NCBI GenBank assembly: GCA_963556145.1
Contig: OY744473.1
Location: forward strand, 3,906,001 to 3,970,000
Direction: 5' to 3'
DNA length: 64,000 bases
Origin: Hygrocybe punicea
Lineage: Eukaryota > Basidiomycota > Agaricomycetes > Agaricales > Hygrophoraceae
Numbering within the stretch: the first letter of the stretch is position 1; every line of letters starts with the position of its first letter. The notes below the pieces were generated by a model, which was not told the DNA's origin, did not search any database, and worked only from the letters and a program-made list of their open reading frames with translations. Positions 45,983-57,919 of this stretch are shown piece by piece. The position numbers and the translations under genes are program-made.

Positions 45983-47110
45983 TCACTCACATAACCACGA
46001 AAAGCATAGAGTTAACCCAAGCACAGCGCTCGCATATAAAAGCGACTTGACACTAATCTCGGCAGCCCGAGGAGATCCACCCACAATTGAACCGCCGCCC
46101 CTACTAGTGGTTGTAGCCGAATCCGGTAACGAAGTCACCCGACTGGAAGTGGAGGTCGAAGGTGTGAGAGTTGGAACAGTGACAGCTGTCGGAGTGATAG
46201 TTGGTACGGTGATAACTGAAGGCGTGATAGTTGGTGGAATGAAAGTAGAGGCAACTGATGATGGTCTTGGAGTCGTGGTAGCTCCCTGTGCGCGGCATTT
46301 GGGATTATTATTACTATCACGGAAGCACACGTCCCCGGCAGCTTTAAAAGACATATCATACAATAAATAATCCTCCTATGCATTGGTTGTGGTCACTCAC
46401 GGCAGCAGTAGTTATCGCCAGAACAAGGGAGGTAACCGGCATCCGCACATTGGTTAGATGTAGAAGAACACGTTGTCCCGATGGGACAACATCCCGATAC
46501 GCCATTCACGGTAGCGCAGTAATCGCTGTATGTGGACGGGGTGCATGTTGGTCAGTGCTCTACAATGGAAGAGCTTGCCACGTACGTAGACTCACAGCAG
46601 CCTCCAGCGCCTATAGAGAGTAGTGTTTTAGAGAGCGAACGGGGTTAGGGAAAGAATAAAGGAAAAAACGCACTAGGACAGCAATGTGCGCCAGCATGAC
46701 AACATGCGACTTGGGCACATCCAGTTTCGCCATTGCTACAACAGCCAGTCGAATAGCAGAAGGAGCCAGACCTACAACAACCTTGTCGATAATTTTAGAT
46801 GGTTAGTCTCCTGACGATGATGGGCGGGGGACAAACCGCTGCCTGTGCAACAGCTAGAATGGACGGGACAGCATCCGGACAAATCTGCACATTCTGCGTA
46901 ACCCGAGGGACAAGTCGATTGACGAACCAAGAGACGGCTAATGAGTCTTGGAGGATCCAAACCGTCATCTCTGGGCCCAAGGTCCTTGACCAATACGGGC
47001 TTAAGAGGGTTTACGGGTGAGGACCCAGAGACAAGCTTTCCTGCAGGGCTGTCTCCAACGGCCAGACGAGTTGCGAGGGCGCAGAGGAGAAGGCTGAAGG
47101 CCAGGTGCAT
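45983..47110 (-). CDS. cysteine-rich GPI-anchored cell-wall protein
   Basis: ATG at 47110 starts a signal peptide (MHLAFSLLLCALATRLAVG). The mature part has several Cys-pair modules: CPSGYAECADLSGCCPVHSSCC, further CC modules in the small exons at 46.4-46.8 kb, and YLPCSGDNYCCAAGDVCF. A Thr/Pro/Ser-rich stalk follows (ITPSVITVPTITPTAVTVPT). The C-terminus is a small-residue omega region plus a hydrophobic tail (SLLYASAVLGLTLCFSWL), a GPI signal. Exon joins between 46.4 and 46.8 kb were not all resolved. The role is probably structural or adhesive at the surface. Its neighbour GPI13 makes the anchor it would need, but adjacency may be chance. Confidence 0.7.
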
Positions 47111-47633
47111 AGTAGGAATGGGGGGGGACTGGGAAGCCAAGTCGAAAAAACATTCTTCGTTTGTATTTTTATAGCAATTGCATGTGGTTACAAAGGTACT
47201 AACCCGATTTGCCAGGAGAGTTCAGTCATCAGTGATATTTGATATGTCCGCTTTCCGTGCTGACGACCTTGTTTACAATTACAAGATCTGAGGTAATGGT
47301 GAGCGCCTAAGACCTCGCAAAGCACAGCACTTGACGAATATTTTATGAACTTGTAAGTTTGGTAGTGTTAGGAAGGCAAGACTTTGCCAAACGAGTGCAA
47401 GCAATACAGAGGTGAGCACCAGCTCATATCGCCTTCGAAAATTGTATCAAATTACTAGGAAAGGCGGCAAATTTTCCTGTGCTCGAGCTCTGGACGTTGA
47501 CGATTGGTGTGGGAATTCAACGCTTATTTCGCGCCCCGCTGTCATCCAATGATGGATATACATCGAAGTCGGAAAACTCCTGCTTTCTTGGCTTGGCGAT
47601 GCCAAGGCTGAGGGAATTGCCGACGGTGCTCAA
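47111..47633. other. divergent intergenic region
   Basis: Lies between the cysteine-rich gene (minus) and the first mucin-like gene (plus). No gene or repeat is recognised. Confidence 0.6.
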
Positions 47634-48606
47634 ATGGCGGACATCATGATTACCCTTGCCGAGCCTTCAGAGCCGCGAACTCCAATAACTGGCCGTAAAA
47701 CTGGCACACCCTTGACCGACGATCTGGAGGCGAACACTCCAGCTGATACCCAGGATGCTCACAACAACCAGAGTAGAATCTGGGTATTCACATGGAACGA
47801 GGTCTCCAATGGCTTCATTCAGTTCATCTCCATCGTCGTTACTCTTGTCTTCGGTGTATGGGCAATCAAGTCATTCAATGCTGCCCAGCTTGCCAACTCT
47901 CTTGCCACGAATGCTAATACGTATTCTCGGAGTGCTTTGCAGCAATCCCTTATCGCCAATCAACTGGCGTTGTTAGCACTGTGTACCTCAAACGAGGTGA
48001 GTACTAGTTATTTCGTTTGTATCACATCCATTCCAGCACCCCAGTTGTGTTTACAATATTAATGATGCCAACATTGATGTCCAGGCAATCAGCAATTCCA
48101 CCGCTTGCGCAGAGGTCATTGAAGCCATTTCTCTACCCAGTATGGTCGCTGCTCTAGAACTTACACCGTCCGTTACTCCAACCCTGACAACTACATCTCG
48201 AACCACCAGCACTTCCCCGGTCCTCACTACTTCCCTGCCCCTGCAGTCAACCTCGCTCCCGCCCCCGCCCCCGTCCCCGCCCCCGCTCCCGTCCACGTTC
48301 CTGCCCCCGCCCCCGCCCTCGTCCTCGCCCCCGTCCTCGTCCTCGCTCCCGCCCCCGCCCCCCCATACTTCCCTGTCTGGCTTGTGGAACATCAGCACTA
48401 CTGCCCCGACCAGCACTCTCACCCCTGCCGCAACCGGATCAGCTTCACGTCCAAGCCTGTCCTTAGGTTTTGGAACGATCGTCGGTCTCATCTTTGGAGT
48501 TGTTGGTGCTATAACCATTTCGTTCATTCTGTTTGTGGGCTGCAAGAGGACATATTTGCGTACCAATGTCCCTGCTTCGAACATTACGAGACAGATTGTA
48601 CCTTAA
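47634..48606 (+). CDS. mucin-like two-span membrane protein, copy 1
   Basis: Two exons: 47634-47996 and 48085-48606 (GTGAGT..GTCCAG). The first encodes a polar N-terminus, a hydrophobic span (GFIQFISIVVTLVFGVWAI) and AAQLANSL..QQSLIANQLALLALC. The second encodes AISNSTACAEVIEAISLPSMV, a long Thr/Ser/Pro tract with poly-Pro blocks, a second span (TIVGLIFGVVGAITISFILFV) and a short basic tail (CKRTYLR). Unknown family; the layout fits a plasma-membrane or secretory-pathway surface protein with an extracellular glycosylated stalk. Clear tandem paralogue of the gene at 49321-50459. Confidence 0.7.
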
Positions 48607-49320
48607 TTACCCGGTTTTCAATGTTGAAAAAGGCAGAGAGGTATGGGTTGTATGCGGTCTACCTTTTTCTCAGTTCCTCGACAAATTGCTTGATATGATG
48701 CTAATCACATTGTTTTCAATAGTACGAGAAAATACATGGTTGGGCAACGACTCAAAGGGACCCTTTGTTCACGCTAGCCAGTAGCCATCCGCTCATCTGA
48801 TGAAATTTTTTTATTGGTGTTGATAGGCATGGCGAGATATGTTGTCGGTGATGTGTCCGGGTGAATTTGGCGAACGTTTTCACAACAGGACCCATTTGTT
48901 CACTGTTGTAGACCTTCGAACGCTAGGAGAAGTAGACCTCGGACAAACGAACGGATTGGACTGTGAGTTGTCGTTAGCAAAGTAATCGTAATCTGCTTGT
49001 CAAGACGCTAAATTCGCAGATGGTGGTTGCTTGAACGGGAACTCGTCGACAACGCTTCATGTCCGAGTTCGTCAATGGTGATCTCCAAACCTGCTCGTCA
49101 GCCAACTTCTCAGCGGACGAGAGTCGACAATTTCATAGCGGCAGCAAGCATGCGATAGACTGATTCGATACAATCATGACAGTACTATACCCTGCTCAGA
49201 GATCGACGACGCTGGTACTGATGCGCAACATTGATGGTGATTGACTGGCGCCTGCCAGGCTGCAGGGTCTAGTAAATTTTCGGCGCCTAGCTTATCAAGG
49301 GCGCCCAAGTGAAAGCTCCA
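48607..49320. other. spacer between tandem paralogues
   Basis: No gene. The segment at about 48910-49000 matches 50905-50990 downstream of the second paralogue, so the duplication includes 3' flank. Confidence 0.6.
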
Positions 49321-50459
49321 ATGGCCGACACCATTGCCCAGCCTTCAGAGCCGCAAAATCCAATAGCTAGCTCTCCCAGGCATCCATGGGCGGAAGCCCC
49401 AATGACCGCCTTTACCGTTGCCCAGCCTCCGGGGGCGCAGGCTCCAATAATTGGCTGGGCGGAAGCCCCAATGACCGACTTTACCATTGACAAGCCTTCA
49501 GAGCCGCAGGCTCCAATAACTGGCTTTGCCAGACGTCCATGGGCGAACTCCAACAAGGATTTGGAGGCCAACACTCCAGCTGATACCCGGGATGATCACA
49601 ACAACCAGGGTACATTCTGGGTATTCACAGGGAACGAGGTCTTCAATGGCTTCATTCAGTTCATCTCCGTCGTTGTTGCTCTTGTCTTCGGTGTATGGGC
49701 AATCAAGTCTTTCAATGCTGCCCAGCTTGCCAACTCTCTTTCCACGAGGGCTTTGCAGCAGTCCCTTATCGCCAACCAACTAGCGTTGCTGGTGCTTTGC
49801 ATCTCAGATGGGGTGAGTAGTAGTTGCTTCATTGGTATTACATCCGTTCTGCCACCCCACAATTTCGTTTACGGAATCCTGACAATACTAATGGTGCCAA
49901 CTTTGACGTCCAGGCAATCAGCAATTCCACCGCTTGCGCGGATGTCATTGCAGCCATTTCTCTGCCCAGTATTGTCGCTGCTCTAGCACTTACGCCATCT
50001 GTTACTACAACGCCATCTGTTATTCCAACGCCATCTGTTACACCGTCTCTGACAACTATATCACCAACCACCGCGGCTACCACCGTTATCGCAACTTCTG
50101 CCTCTGTTCCCGCCCCGTCTACCACCGTTATCGCAACTTCTGCCTCTATTCCCGCCCCGTCTCCCACCCAGTCTACCACCGTCCCATTATCCTCTGTTCC
50201 CGCCCCGTCTACCATCCCATTATCCTCTGTTCCCGCCCCGTCTACCACCCAGTCTACCACCCAGTCTACCACCGTCCCATTATCCTCTGTTCCCACCCCA
50301 ACAACTTCCCCCAACTTACCTTCAAACCGAAGCCCGTCGTTAGGTTTTGGAGCGACCATCGGTCTCGTTGTGGGGGTCGTTGGCTGCATAACTGTTTTAA
50401 TCATTCTATTTTTGGGTTGCAAGAGGGCACGTTTACGGAACAAAGTCAGGGCCTCCTGA
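49321..50459 (+). CDS. mucin-like two-span membrane protein, copy 2
   Basis: Same structure and intron position as copy 1: ADTIAQPSEPQNPIASS start, span GFIQFISVVVALVFGVWAIKSF, intron (GTGAGT..GTCCAG), AISNSTACADVIAAISLPS, Thr/Ser/Pro stalk, span TIGLVVGVVGCITVLIILFL and tail CKRARLRNK. Differences from copy 1: the N-terminus carries about three internal repeats of an EAPMTxFTxxxPxxxQAPI unit, and the stalk is made of repeated VPAPSTT / PLSSVPAPST units rather than poly-Pro. Stalk and head have therefore diverged by repeat turnover while the spans are conserved. Function unknown. Confidence 0.7.
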
Positions 50460-51071
50460 TTGACCTTGCGGGAGTACCTTACATACCCGATTTCAGATCG
50501 GTAAAATAATGGTTGTTACGCGATCTTTCCAATCTTCTTCGGTACAAAAACACGTATGAATCGAGAATATGTTTTGCTCTTGACCTTGCTCTGTGACCGC
50601 TCGAAGTGTTCAATGATAACATTGATAAGGCACACGCCGAGGCCAGATTCTGGTCATATTCGAGGACTCCGACCGAATTGACCGAGTTCGTGAAGTTCAC
50701 CGTGACCACTGCCAAAGCTCAAGCTCTCACTAGACTTAGCCCTCAGCACGAAATAAATGAATGGTCAGACAAGAAATTTAGAAGGGCTATGTTCACGGCA
50801 AGAGGGTGGTACTGCCAATTTACGCATTGTCGATGGTTCGGACTACACTTGGTGCGATCGTATTACTTAAGATGTAGCGGGAGATCAAGTGTTTTTCCAA
50901 GGAATTGAAGTCAGACCTTCGAAGGCTGGAAGACGTAGACCTTGCATAAATATTGGGTTGGACGATGAGTTTTCATTGCAAGAATTGTCGGCGACGTGGC
51001 GGTAGAGTTCGGTCAGGCACGTGAAGCACGCGTCACCGACAGTTGCCACTTTGAAAACATCGAACTCTGCC
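50460..51071. other. spacer with duplicated 3' flank
   Basis: No supportable gene. Contains the second copy of the flank (about 50905-50990) shared with 48910-49000, for example GTAGACCT and TTGGACKRTGAGTT blocks. Confidence 0.5.
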
Positions 51072-54000
51072 ATGAGCTCTCTAGCTTTCCTGGTAACGGA
51101 ACTGCAAGTACGGCAATTCTATCTTATTTCCAAACATTCATTGAATGTATTCGTTCCAGTCCTTGGCCAGCGAAACTCGCAGGAGGCATCCAGACATTCG
51201 CGAGGTGATTGCTTTGGCGAACTTTCCGAGTCGGACACAGCTGATTATGCCGAGCCAAGGCAGCCGAAAAATCGTTGGCGATCCTTAGGTCTTCTCCAGA
51301 GCAAGCAACGATCAATCTGGCCTCTGGTTCGCTGGCCTGTACTCAGTCTAGAAGAAAGATATTCTGATTTGACTACCTGCAGACGGCCCACAATCGGATG
51401 ACCTCCTGAGACCCGTATTTATGGGATGCGCAACTAAAAATGCGAAAGTAGTCGCAATATCGTTGGGTTCGCTTCAACGCCTGATTGCCCTCAAAGCGGT
51501 TCCGCAACGTGCAGTGCCATTAATCATCAACACCATGACTGACGCAGTAAGCCAAGGTGTTGATATCCAGCTGCGAATTTTGCAGACTTTGCTCTCGCTT
51601 ATTACGAACTTTCCTGCTGTCCATGGTGCTCTTTTGGGAGACGTATGTCGGCCTAATTTTTTTATCGTTACCCATGCTCATACCATTTTCATCTCAGGCC
51701 TTGTTATTATGTTTCAAATTACAAGAGTCCAGAATTGCTGTTGTGTCTTCTACAGCAGCTGCGACACTGCGACAACTCGTCATGTTCGTCGTGGACAAGA
51801 TGACAGAGGAAGATCGACATGGAACCTCTGACATACAGGATTTGACCGAGGTTTCATTACCGGACGGCAATGTCAAGACGTTGGCACCCTCTGCGCGAGA
51901 CGCATTCTCTGTATTTGAAGACTTGTGTCTCCTTGCGAATTCAGAAAAACCCTATTTTCTCAAGCTTGACTTCCTGCACAAGACATTCGCGCTCGAACTA
52001 ATCGAAAGTGTCTTGACTAATTACCACGACCTTTTTCGAAAGGTACTGACTGGTCTCTGAAGCGGTCTCCTTCATTTGCGCTCACATCTTGCGTATGTAG
52101 CATCCGGAACTCCTTTTGCTACTCCAGCTTCATCTCTGTCCCCTACTGCTGAAAGCCCTCTCTGACAGACCACTGTTTCCCCTCACTCTGCGTTGCACTC
52201 GTGTTGTATTTCTACTTCTGAAACAGTTCTCCTTTGAGCTTCCAACGGAGGCAGAGGTATTTCTTATATTCTTGATCAAGGTCATTGGAGAAGAGACTGA
52301 TGGCGGAACCACTGGCGATCACTCCTCCACTTACACTCGGCCTGCCTGGATGAGGGTGCTCGCATTGGAGATCATGCGGGGGTGAGTTCCAAGTGACGCA
52401 TTCCCCTTGACATCACACTTACTCTGTCTTAGCTTATGTAGTGACGCCGAACTCATCCGCCACGTTTGGGACCATTATGATGGGCAGCAGTCTGGTTCTA
52501 AAGTCTTTACGCCCCTCATCACTGCATTAAAGCGTTTAGTTACCGAAAAGCCCGCGCTTCTTGGCGTTGGGTCTCAAATGTTCGGTGTCGGCGTTCCTTC
52601 ACATGCGGGTGAGGGATACAGTTTGGATGTTGGTGGCGTAGCGGGGATGGTCGCGACTGCAGCAAGCGCAACTGTATCAGGTGTTGTGGGCATGATAGCT
52701 TCTGGCGGTGGATTAAGCTTGCAAGGTTCTACCATGAAATTGCAATGGTGAGTGCCGTTGCGTTGTGGGTGTGTACGTAATCCAATCTCTCAATTCTACG
52801 GTCTTTCATCAGTATTGATCAGCTAGACAAAGCTGATTCGCCGCCCATTCCTGAATCCTATATTTACCTCTTGGGCGTGCAGTGCATTGTCTCCGTATGC
52901 GAAGGTTTCTCTTTGTTCACAGGGCCACTATACAGTACCATCGTCATACAGAAACCAAGATCAGTTGGGGAAACTGTCTCTCGTGCCCCGCCTGCTTTGG
53001 ACTTGTCAACTCTACCACAGGACGACTCGTCAGCCAAACAGCTACGCATCGTTCGTGACATGATCGAGAGCGGTTGGCCTGCATTGTTGGCTGCGCTGTC
53101 ATTCATAATATCGACCAACCTTTCCGACGATTTGTTCGTCGACGTCCTGGCAAGTTACCAAGCCATGACGAACGTGTCTGGTATGTTGGCGTTAGCAACG
53201 CCGCGCGATGCATTCTTCACTAGCCTTGCAAAGTTTGCAATTCCGACGCGTGTCGTATCGAGCCTTGACTCCTATGGGGAGCCATCCACTCCGAGATCCG
53301 CAGCCACGTTTTCTGAGAATCTCGGCCTCAGTGGGCCTTCCCAACCGCCAGGATTTTCCGAACGTAATATGGCATGTCTGAAGGTGCTGTTGTCCTGCGC
53401 GTTCTTTCTAGCTGGTAGCCTGGGAGAGAGTTGGTTTGGGATTCTCGAGACACTTCAGAACGCAGACTATGTTTTGACCTCCAAAGGTATCCAATCGCCT
53501 ATGAGCAAACGCAACGCGATCATGCCTGGAGCTGGCGGACTTTCCACCAGTCGTTCTGCTTCTCTTTCGGGATCGACTTCTCAGGCTGGGGGGAACGCAC
53601 AGGTGCAGGTTGTCCGTCATCCTCTGTTGACTGATCTGGATCCCGAAACGTTGCTGAACGCCATGCAACGCCTTTTTGATGCGTCCAAGAATCTGGAGGA
53701 TTCAGCGTTCAAGGACTTTATCAATGCTCTTTGCAGGTTAAGTTCCGAGATGGTTGGGATGCAATCTGACAGCATTGGTGCGACCATTATTGAATCCGAC
53801 AGCGCTGATGACATGGGTAGTTCTGCGACACTTTCTCCCCGAACTGACCCCGCACATCGGAGGCGCCTCAGCGGTATTCACTTGCCTCGTACGCTTGTAA
53901 GTTATTCAAATCTGCTGTTCCGTTGTATACATTAGGTTTAAAACGAATCTAGCGGTCAGGTGATTTCGGCCTCAATAAGCTGGGAAGTGTGGCGCTCCTG

Positions 54001-57000
54001 AATATCCATCGTCTTATATATCGTTCCTCGGACATCGCTTGGGACACCACAACGAAACACCTCCTTTCCATTATCCGCCTTCTCAGTGCCCCACATGTAA
54101 TCCGTACCCAAGCCGCTCGTGTTCTGGACGACATTTTGATGGTCGTTCCCCGAAATCTAACGACCACGGGTGACTTACAAGCCAAAGTCCAACGGCAGGT
54201 GTTGGACGTACTCGCAAAACAGGTCATTCCGGTCAATACAACGGCCAGTGCGAATACTGGCATAAGCATCGAGTTGCGGCGAATGGGCCTCGAAACTCTT
54301 CATCAGATCCTCCAGGCTTCAGGGCATACCCTGGTTATTGGCTGGGAAACTATCTTTGAAATGCTGGGCAGCGTTTGCATGCCTGCTTCACCATTTCGGT
54401 CATCGTCAGCCGATTCCATATCGATACTAGATTCGGCCTTGTCACTGCGTCCTAAGCCTAAACCGTTATCAATTGGGTTAGGGAACCCCACCGGAAGAGG
54501 TTATACAATACTCGTCAAAATCGCATTCCAATCGTTAACACTGGTCTGCGACTCAGTGTCGTTGCTTTCACCAGAACATCTGCGTTTATGCATCAGCACG
54601 TTAGGCCAATTTGGGCGTCAAGCAGATACGAACATAGCATTGACGGCCGCAGAGAGTCTTTTGTGGAGCGTGTCAGATTCTATCCAGTATAAACGCAAAG
54701 ATATGGACAAGGAGCCGGAGTACAGCGCCTTGTGGATGTTTCTTTTGCTTGAAGTGCTGGGACTGTGTGCGGACGCGAGACCAGAAGTACGGGTGGGTGC
54801 GATACAGACACTTTTCCGCGCAATGCAGTTATATGGAGCGACGTTGAGCTCGGAGACATGGGAGGAATGTCTCTGGAAGGTTACCTTCCCTTTACTAGAC
54901 TCAATCACAACGGAGACTCGTCACCACGCCGCTGCTACTCCCACCACGTCACCCACTATTTCTTCTGCGATCTCATTTTTGCCGGATTCCTCGGTCATCT
55001 CATCAGAACAGGAATGGGATGAATCCAAGATGCTTGCATTGCAATCTATCGGATCGATCATGCATGAATTTCTTACCTTAAAGATCATGCGCCTAGATTC
55101 GTTCACAAAAGTCTGGGATGTTTTCGTCAACCACATCCAGGAAACCGTTCTACTCGACAATAGGACCATCAGCACGGCTGCATTTCGTTGTGTGGAAAAG
55201 GCCGTCAAAGCATCTCTTAATGCTGGGTTCGATCTCAAACCCAGAGTTGGCGAGGCTTGGGAGCGTGTTTGGGCCAGCTGCGACCATATTGGGGACAAGA
55301 TGTTACAGAAATCGAAACCTACCTCTCCTCGTAATCAGTTTGATAACGGCAGGCGTCATCAGCCATTCACACAAGAGAGCCTTGTGGCCTTCGTTGATGT
55401 CATACGGTGCGCAAGGGATGTTAGCCGTAGTCTCGAAGGTGTGGAATGGCGGTTAGATCGCTTGACCCGCCTTGTAGTTATCCTCAAGGGTGAGTCCAAA
55501 TTTCAGCGTGTAAACAGGATATTGAACTAAAATTTCAGGCGTTCTCACATATTCAAACTCCCCTGACTATAGATCTGACATAGATACGCTAACTCCGGTG
55601 CAGGTATGTGGTTCACTTGGTCGCAAAACACATCATGACACATTTCAAACTTAGGCTGTTGTACTGGACACCTTCACTAGTATTGATCTCTCTGAGAAAG
55701 GTTCACCGTCGCTTGTAATGAGGGACTTGTCAGAATGTGTTACACTGCCATTTCTGGCCGCCTTCGATACCCACCCAGAGCCCAACCTTACTAATGCCAA
55801 TACGCAAAAGGCAGCGCAGAAACGTGTAACGTATATCGCTCTTTCGAAGAAGATAATGCCCCAACTCGTGGATCTCTATTTGCAATTCAAAAATGAGGTA
55901 GACATTTACAAGGATGGTACGCTGGAGTCTGTGATATCCGTAAGCGTGTCATCTGTTAACGGTATATCTGACTACGATGACAACGGTTTCCCCCGCGTTT
56001 CTAGGCTTATTCTATACCAGTGAAGTTGAAGTACGATTGTCCGCCACCATCCAAGTTCGGCAAAGATCCACCTCTATGGAAGACTGCGACGACGAGCTTC
56101 TTACGGATTGTCAAAGAGTGTTCACTCCAAATCAAACTATTAGGACACGGTGAATATTTTGGGGATCGGGCCTAGCTATAGGGATGATGTTAGTGACGTC
56201 TTCATTGCAGACATTCCTGACGAACGAATAGAGGGTATTTGGAGACAAGTAATTGATTTTTTCCGTGGCGGAATATTGGCCGATTGGTGATTCTAATCGC
56301 TACCGCAAAATGATCTTGTTGACGTTTTCCCTTTCAGCTCGGCGGCCGAGGCATTCTCCCTCGATGAACAGGATATGGAGGAAAATTTTGACCTCGCCCT
56401 TATTGGCGCTTTGGAAATTGACGTTGTGCCATATTTAGGAGACAAGCGGCTACCAGATTCTCTAGTGTCAAAGCTCGGGAAAGTTTTGCATCAGGGAAGC
56501 AGGTTGTATCATCAAGACATAGATTCGGACACCTTGAGGGATGTATATCCTCATGATGATTCTGTCATCGCCAACGGGGGCGCCGACCATAGGTCAACAG
56601 GTCCTTTCGATCAAGATGAAATGTATACGGGGATAGAAGACGATGTGGGAAGAACTGATTCGGGATCTTTGGTTCCGCGGGAAAAGTTCTCATATTGGTG
56701 CCTTGACCTCCTTTTCCTCATTTGTTCCAACACAACAAAAGGTGCATTGATTGCTTTAGTTCCCTTTATTGATTTCACGGAAATGCCACAATCTTAGATC
56801 AAGAGCCCGCAAGACGGCGGTTAGCTGCCTTGAGCTTGACATCGTTGCTCAATCGGTGTCGAACAACCCTGGTGGGATATGTGGCTGATGAATCCTTGCG
56901 TGGAAATCTACCATTTCCACGGTCAGCTCACATGTTTTCCCATTCTAGTAAATATACTCATACCGTCATTTACCGCCGTCAGGGCCCGTGAAGACGAGCT

Positions 57001-57472
57001 TCTATATGTTTTGCGAAAGCTGCTGGAGCTGAGATTGTGGCCTGGGACATTTTGGGCTGCACTATCGGAACGTCCCTCGGAACAATGTCTCGAACCAAGT
57101 GAAGCGTTTGAACCACACTTCTATCAATTTCTCACCACTGCCATAGGTTTCCCAGTAATCACCAATCCTTCATCCCCTTCAGAACTCATTGTCAATGCTG
57201 TGAAATGTTCAACAATCGCGCATCTCTTCCATTTCTATCCGGTCTTGTGCAAGATTGCATCAATTCCACGAAAGGCACCTTCAACTTGGGTCCTTGCTGT
57301 AACCCCTCTACGTCATTCTGTGTTGCCTCCTGCAGGCAAGGCTGAGCAGCGGGAGGACATTGCAATGGGAACTATTGACGACGGGAGGAACAATTTAGTT
57401 GAGCTGGATGCACGAGTTTTGGCCAGGGAATGTCTGAGGGAGATTGGGAGGGAGATGGGAGTGGGTTGGTGA
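51072..57472 (+). CDS. MON2: MON2-like endosome/Golgi trafficking protein
   Basis: Large Sec7-like scaffold (DCB and HUS/HDS domains without a Sec7 catalytic core) that works at the trans-Golgi/endosome with Dopey and Neo1-type flippases. ATG at 51072. Several tiny exons give SSLAFLVTELQ, SLASETRRRHPDIRE, AAEKSLAILRSSPEQATINLAS and DDLLRPVFMGCATKNAKVVAISLGSLQRLI, the canonical MON2 N-terminus. Further landmarks: AARDAFSVFEDLCLLANSEKP-like region near 51.9 kb, FLKLDFLHKTFALELIESVL, ERNMACLKVLLSCAFFLAGSLG, TTTKHLLSIIRLLSAPHVIRTQAARVLDDIL, MVMRDLSECVTLPFLAAF-like block near 55.7 kb, and CPPPSKFGKDPPLWKTA near 56.06 kb. The final exon ends VLARECLREIGREMGVGW. About 18 exons; no frame break found. 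Length of roughly 1,700 residues fits the family. Confidence 0.9.
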
Positions 57473-57919
57473 CACTATGGTTTTCTATGAGCAGAAGTAC
57501 AGGAGTTCATCTGGGATTATCATAAGCTGATATACAATGTGCCTTGTGATCTTGTCTGCTCTTACATTGCTTGGTATCACTAAAGTCAGTACTAGATTAA
57601 TGTACCCATTGCTCAAGATGTACAAGCCTTGAAGAAACTTGTCAAAGAGAACATTCTTCACAACGCTGTCATTGTTTGGTGCTCTGACTATTACCGAAAG
57701 TCAGTGTGTACTGTGCAGCTGGCTCTATGGTACATTGAAGCAGGATGCCTAAATATCAGTGATTATGAATCTTAGTCATTGTAGAACAGTGATATTACCT
57801 ATCGGAGGATTAACAGTTTTGTCTACTGCCACAATATTAGTATTGCATGGGGTGGTGTAATTATAGGTGTACCAGGCCCGAAAATTTAAATAGTTGAAAT
57901 AATTTTTGATTAAATTAAA
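57473..57919. other. intergenic region
   Basis: 3' flank of MON2 up to the 3' end of the DUF6729-type relic. AT-rich, no gene or repeat seen. Confidence 0.6.

Noticed and set aside
50606..50908. 100-codon frame before MON2
   Set aside because: No motif, no matching splice context, and it overlaps the duplicated 3' flank.
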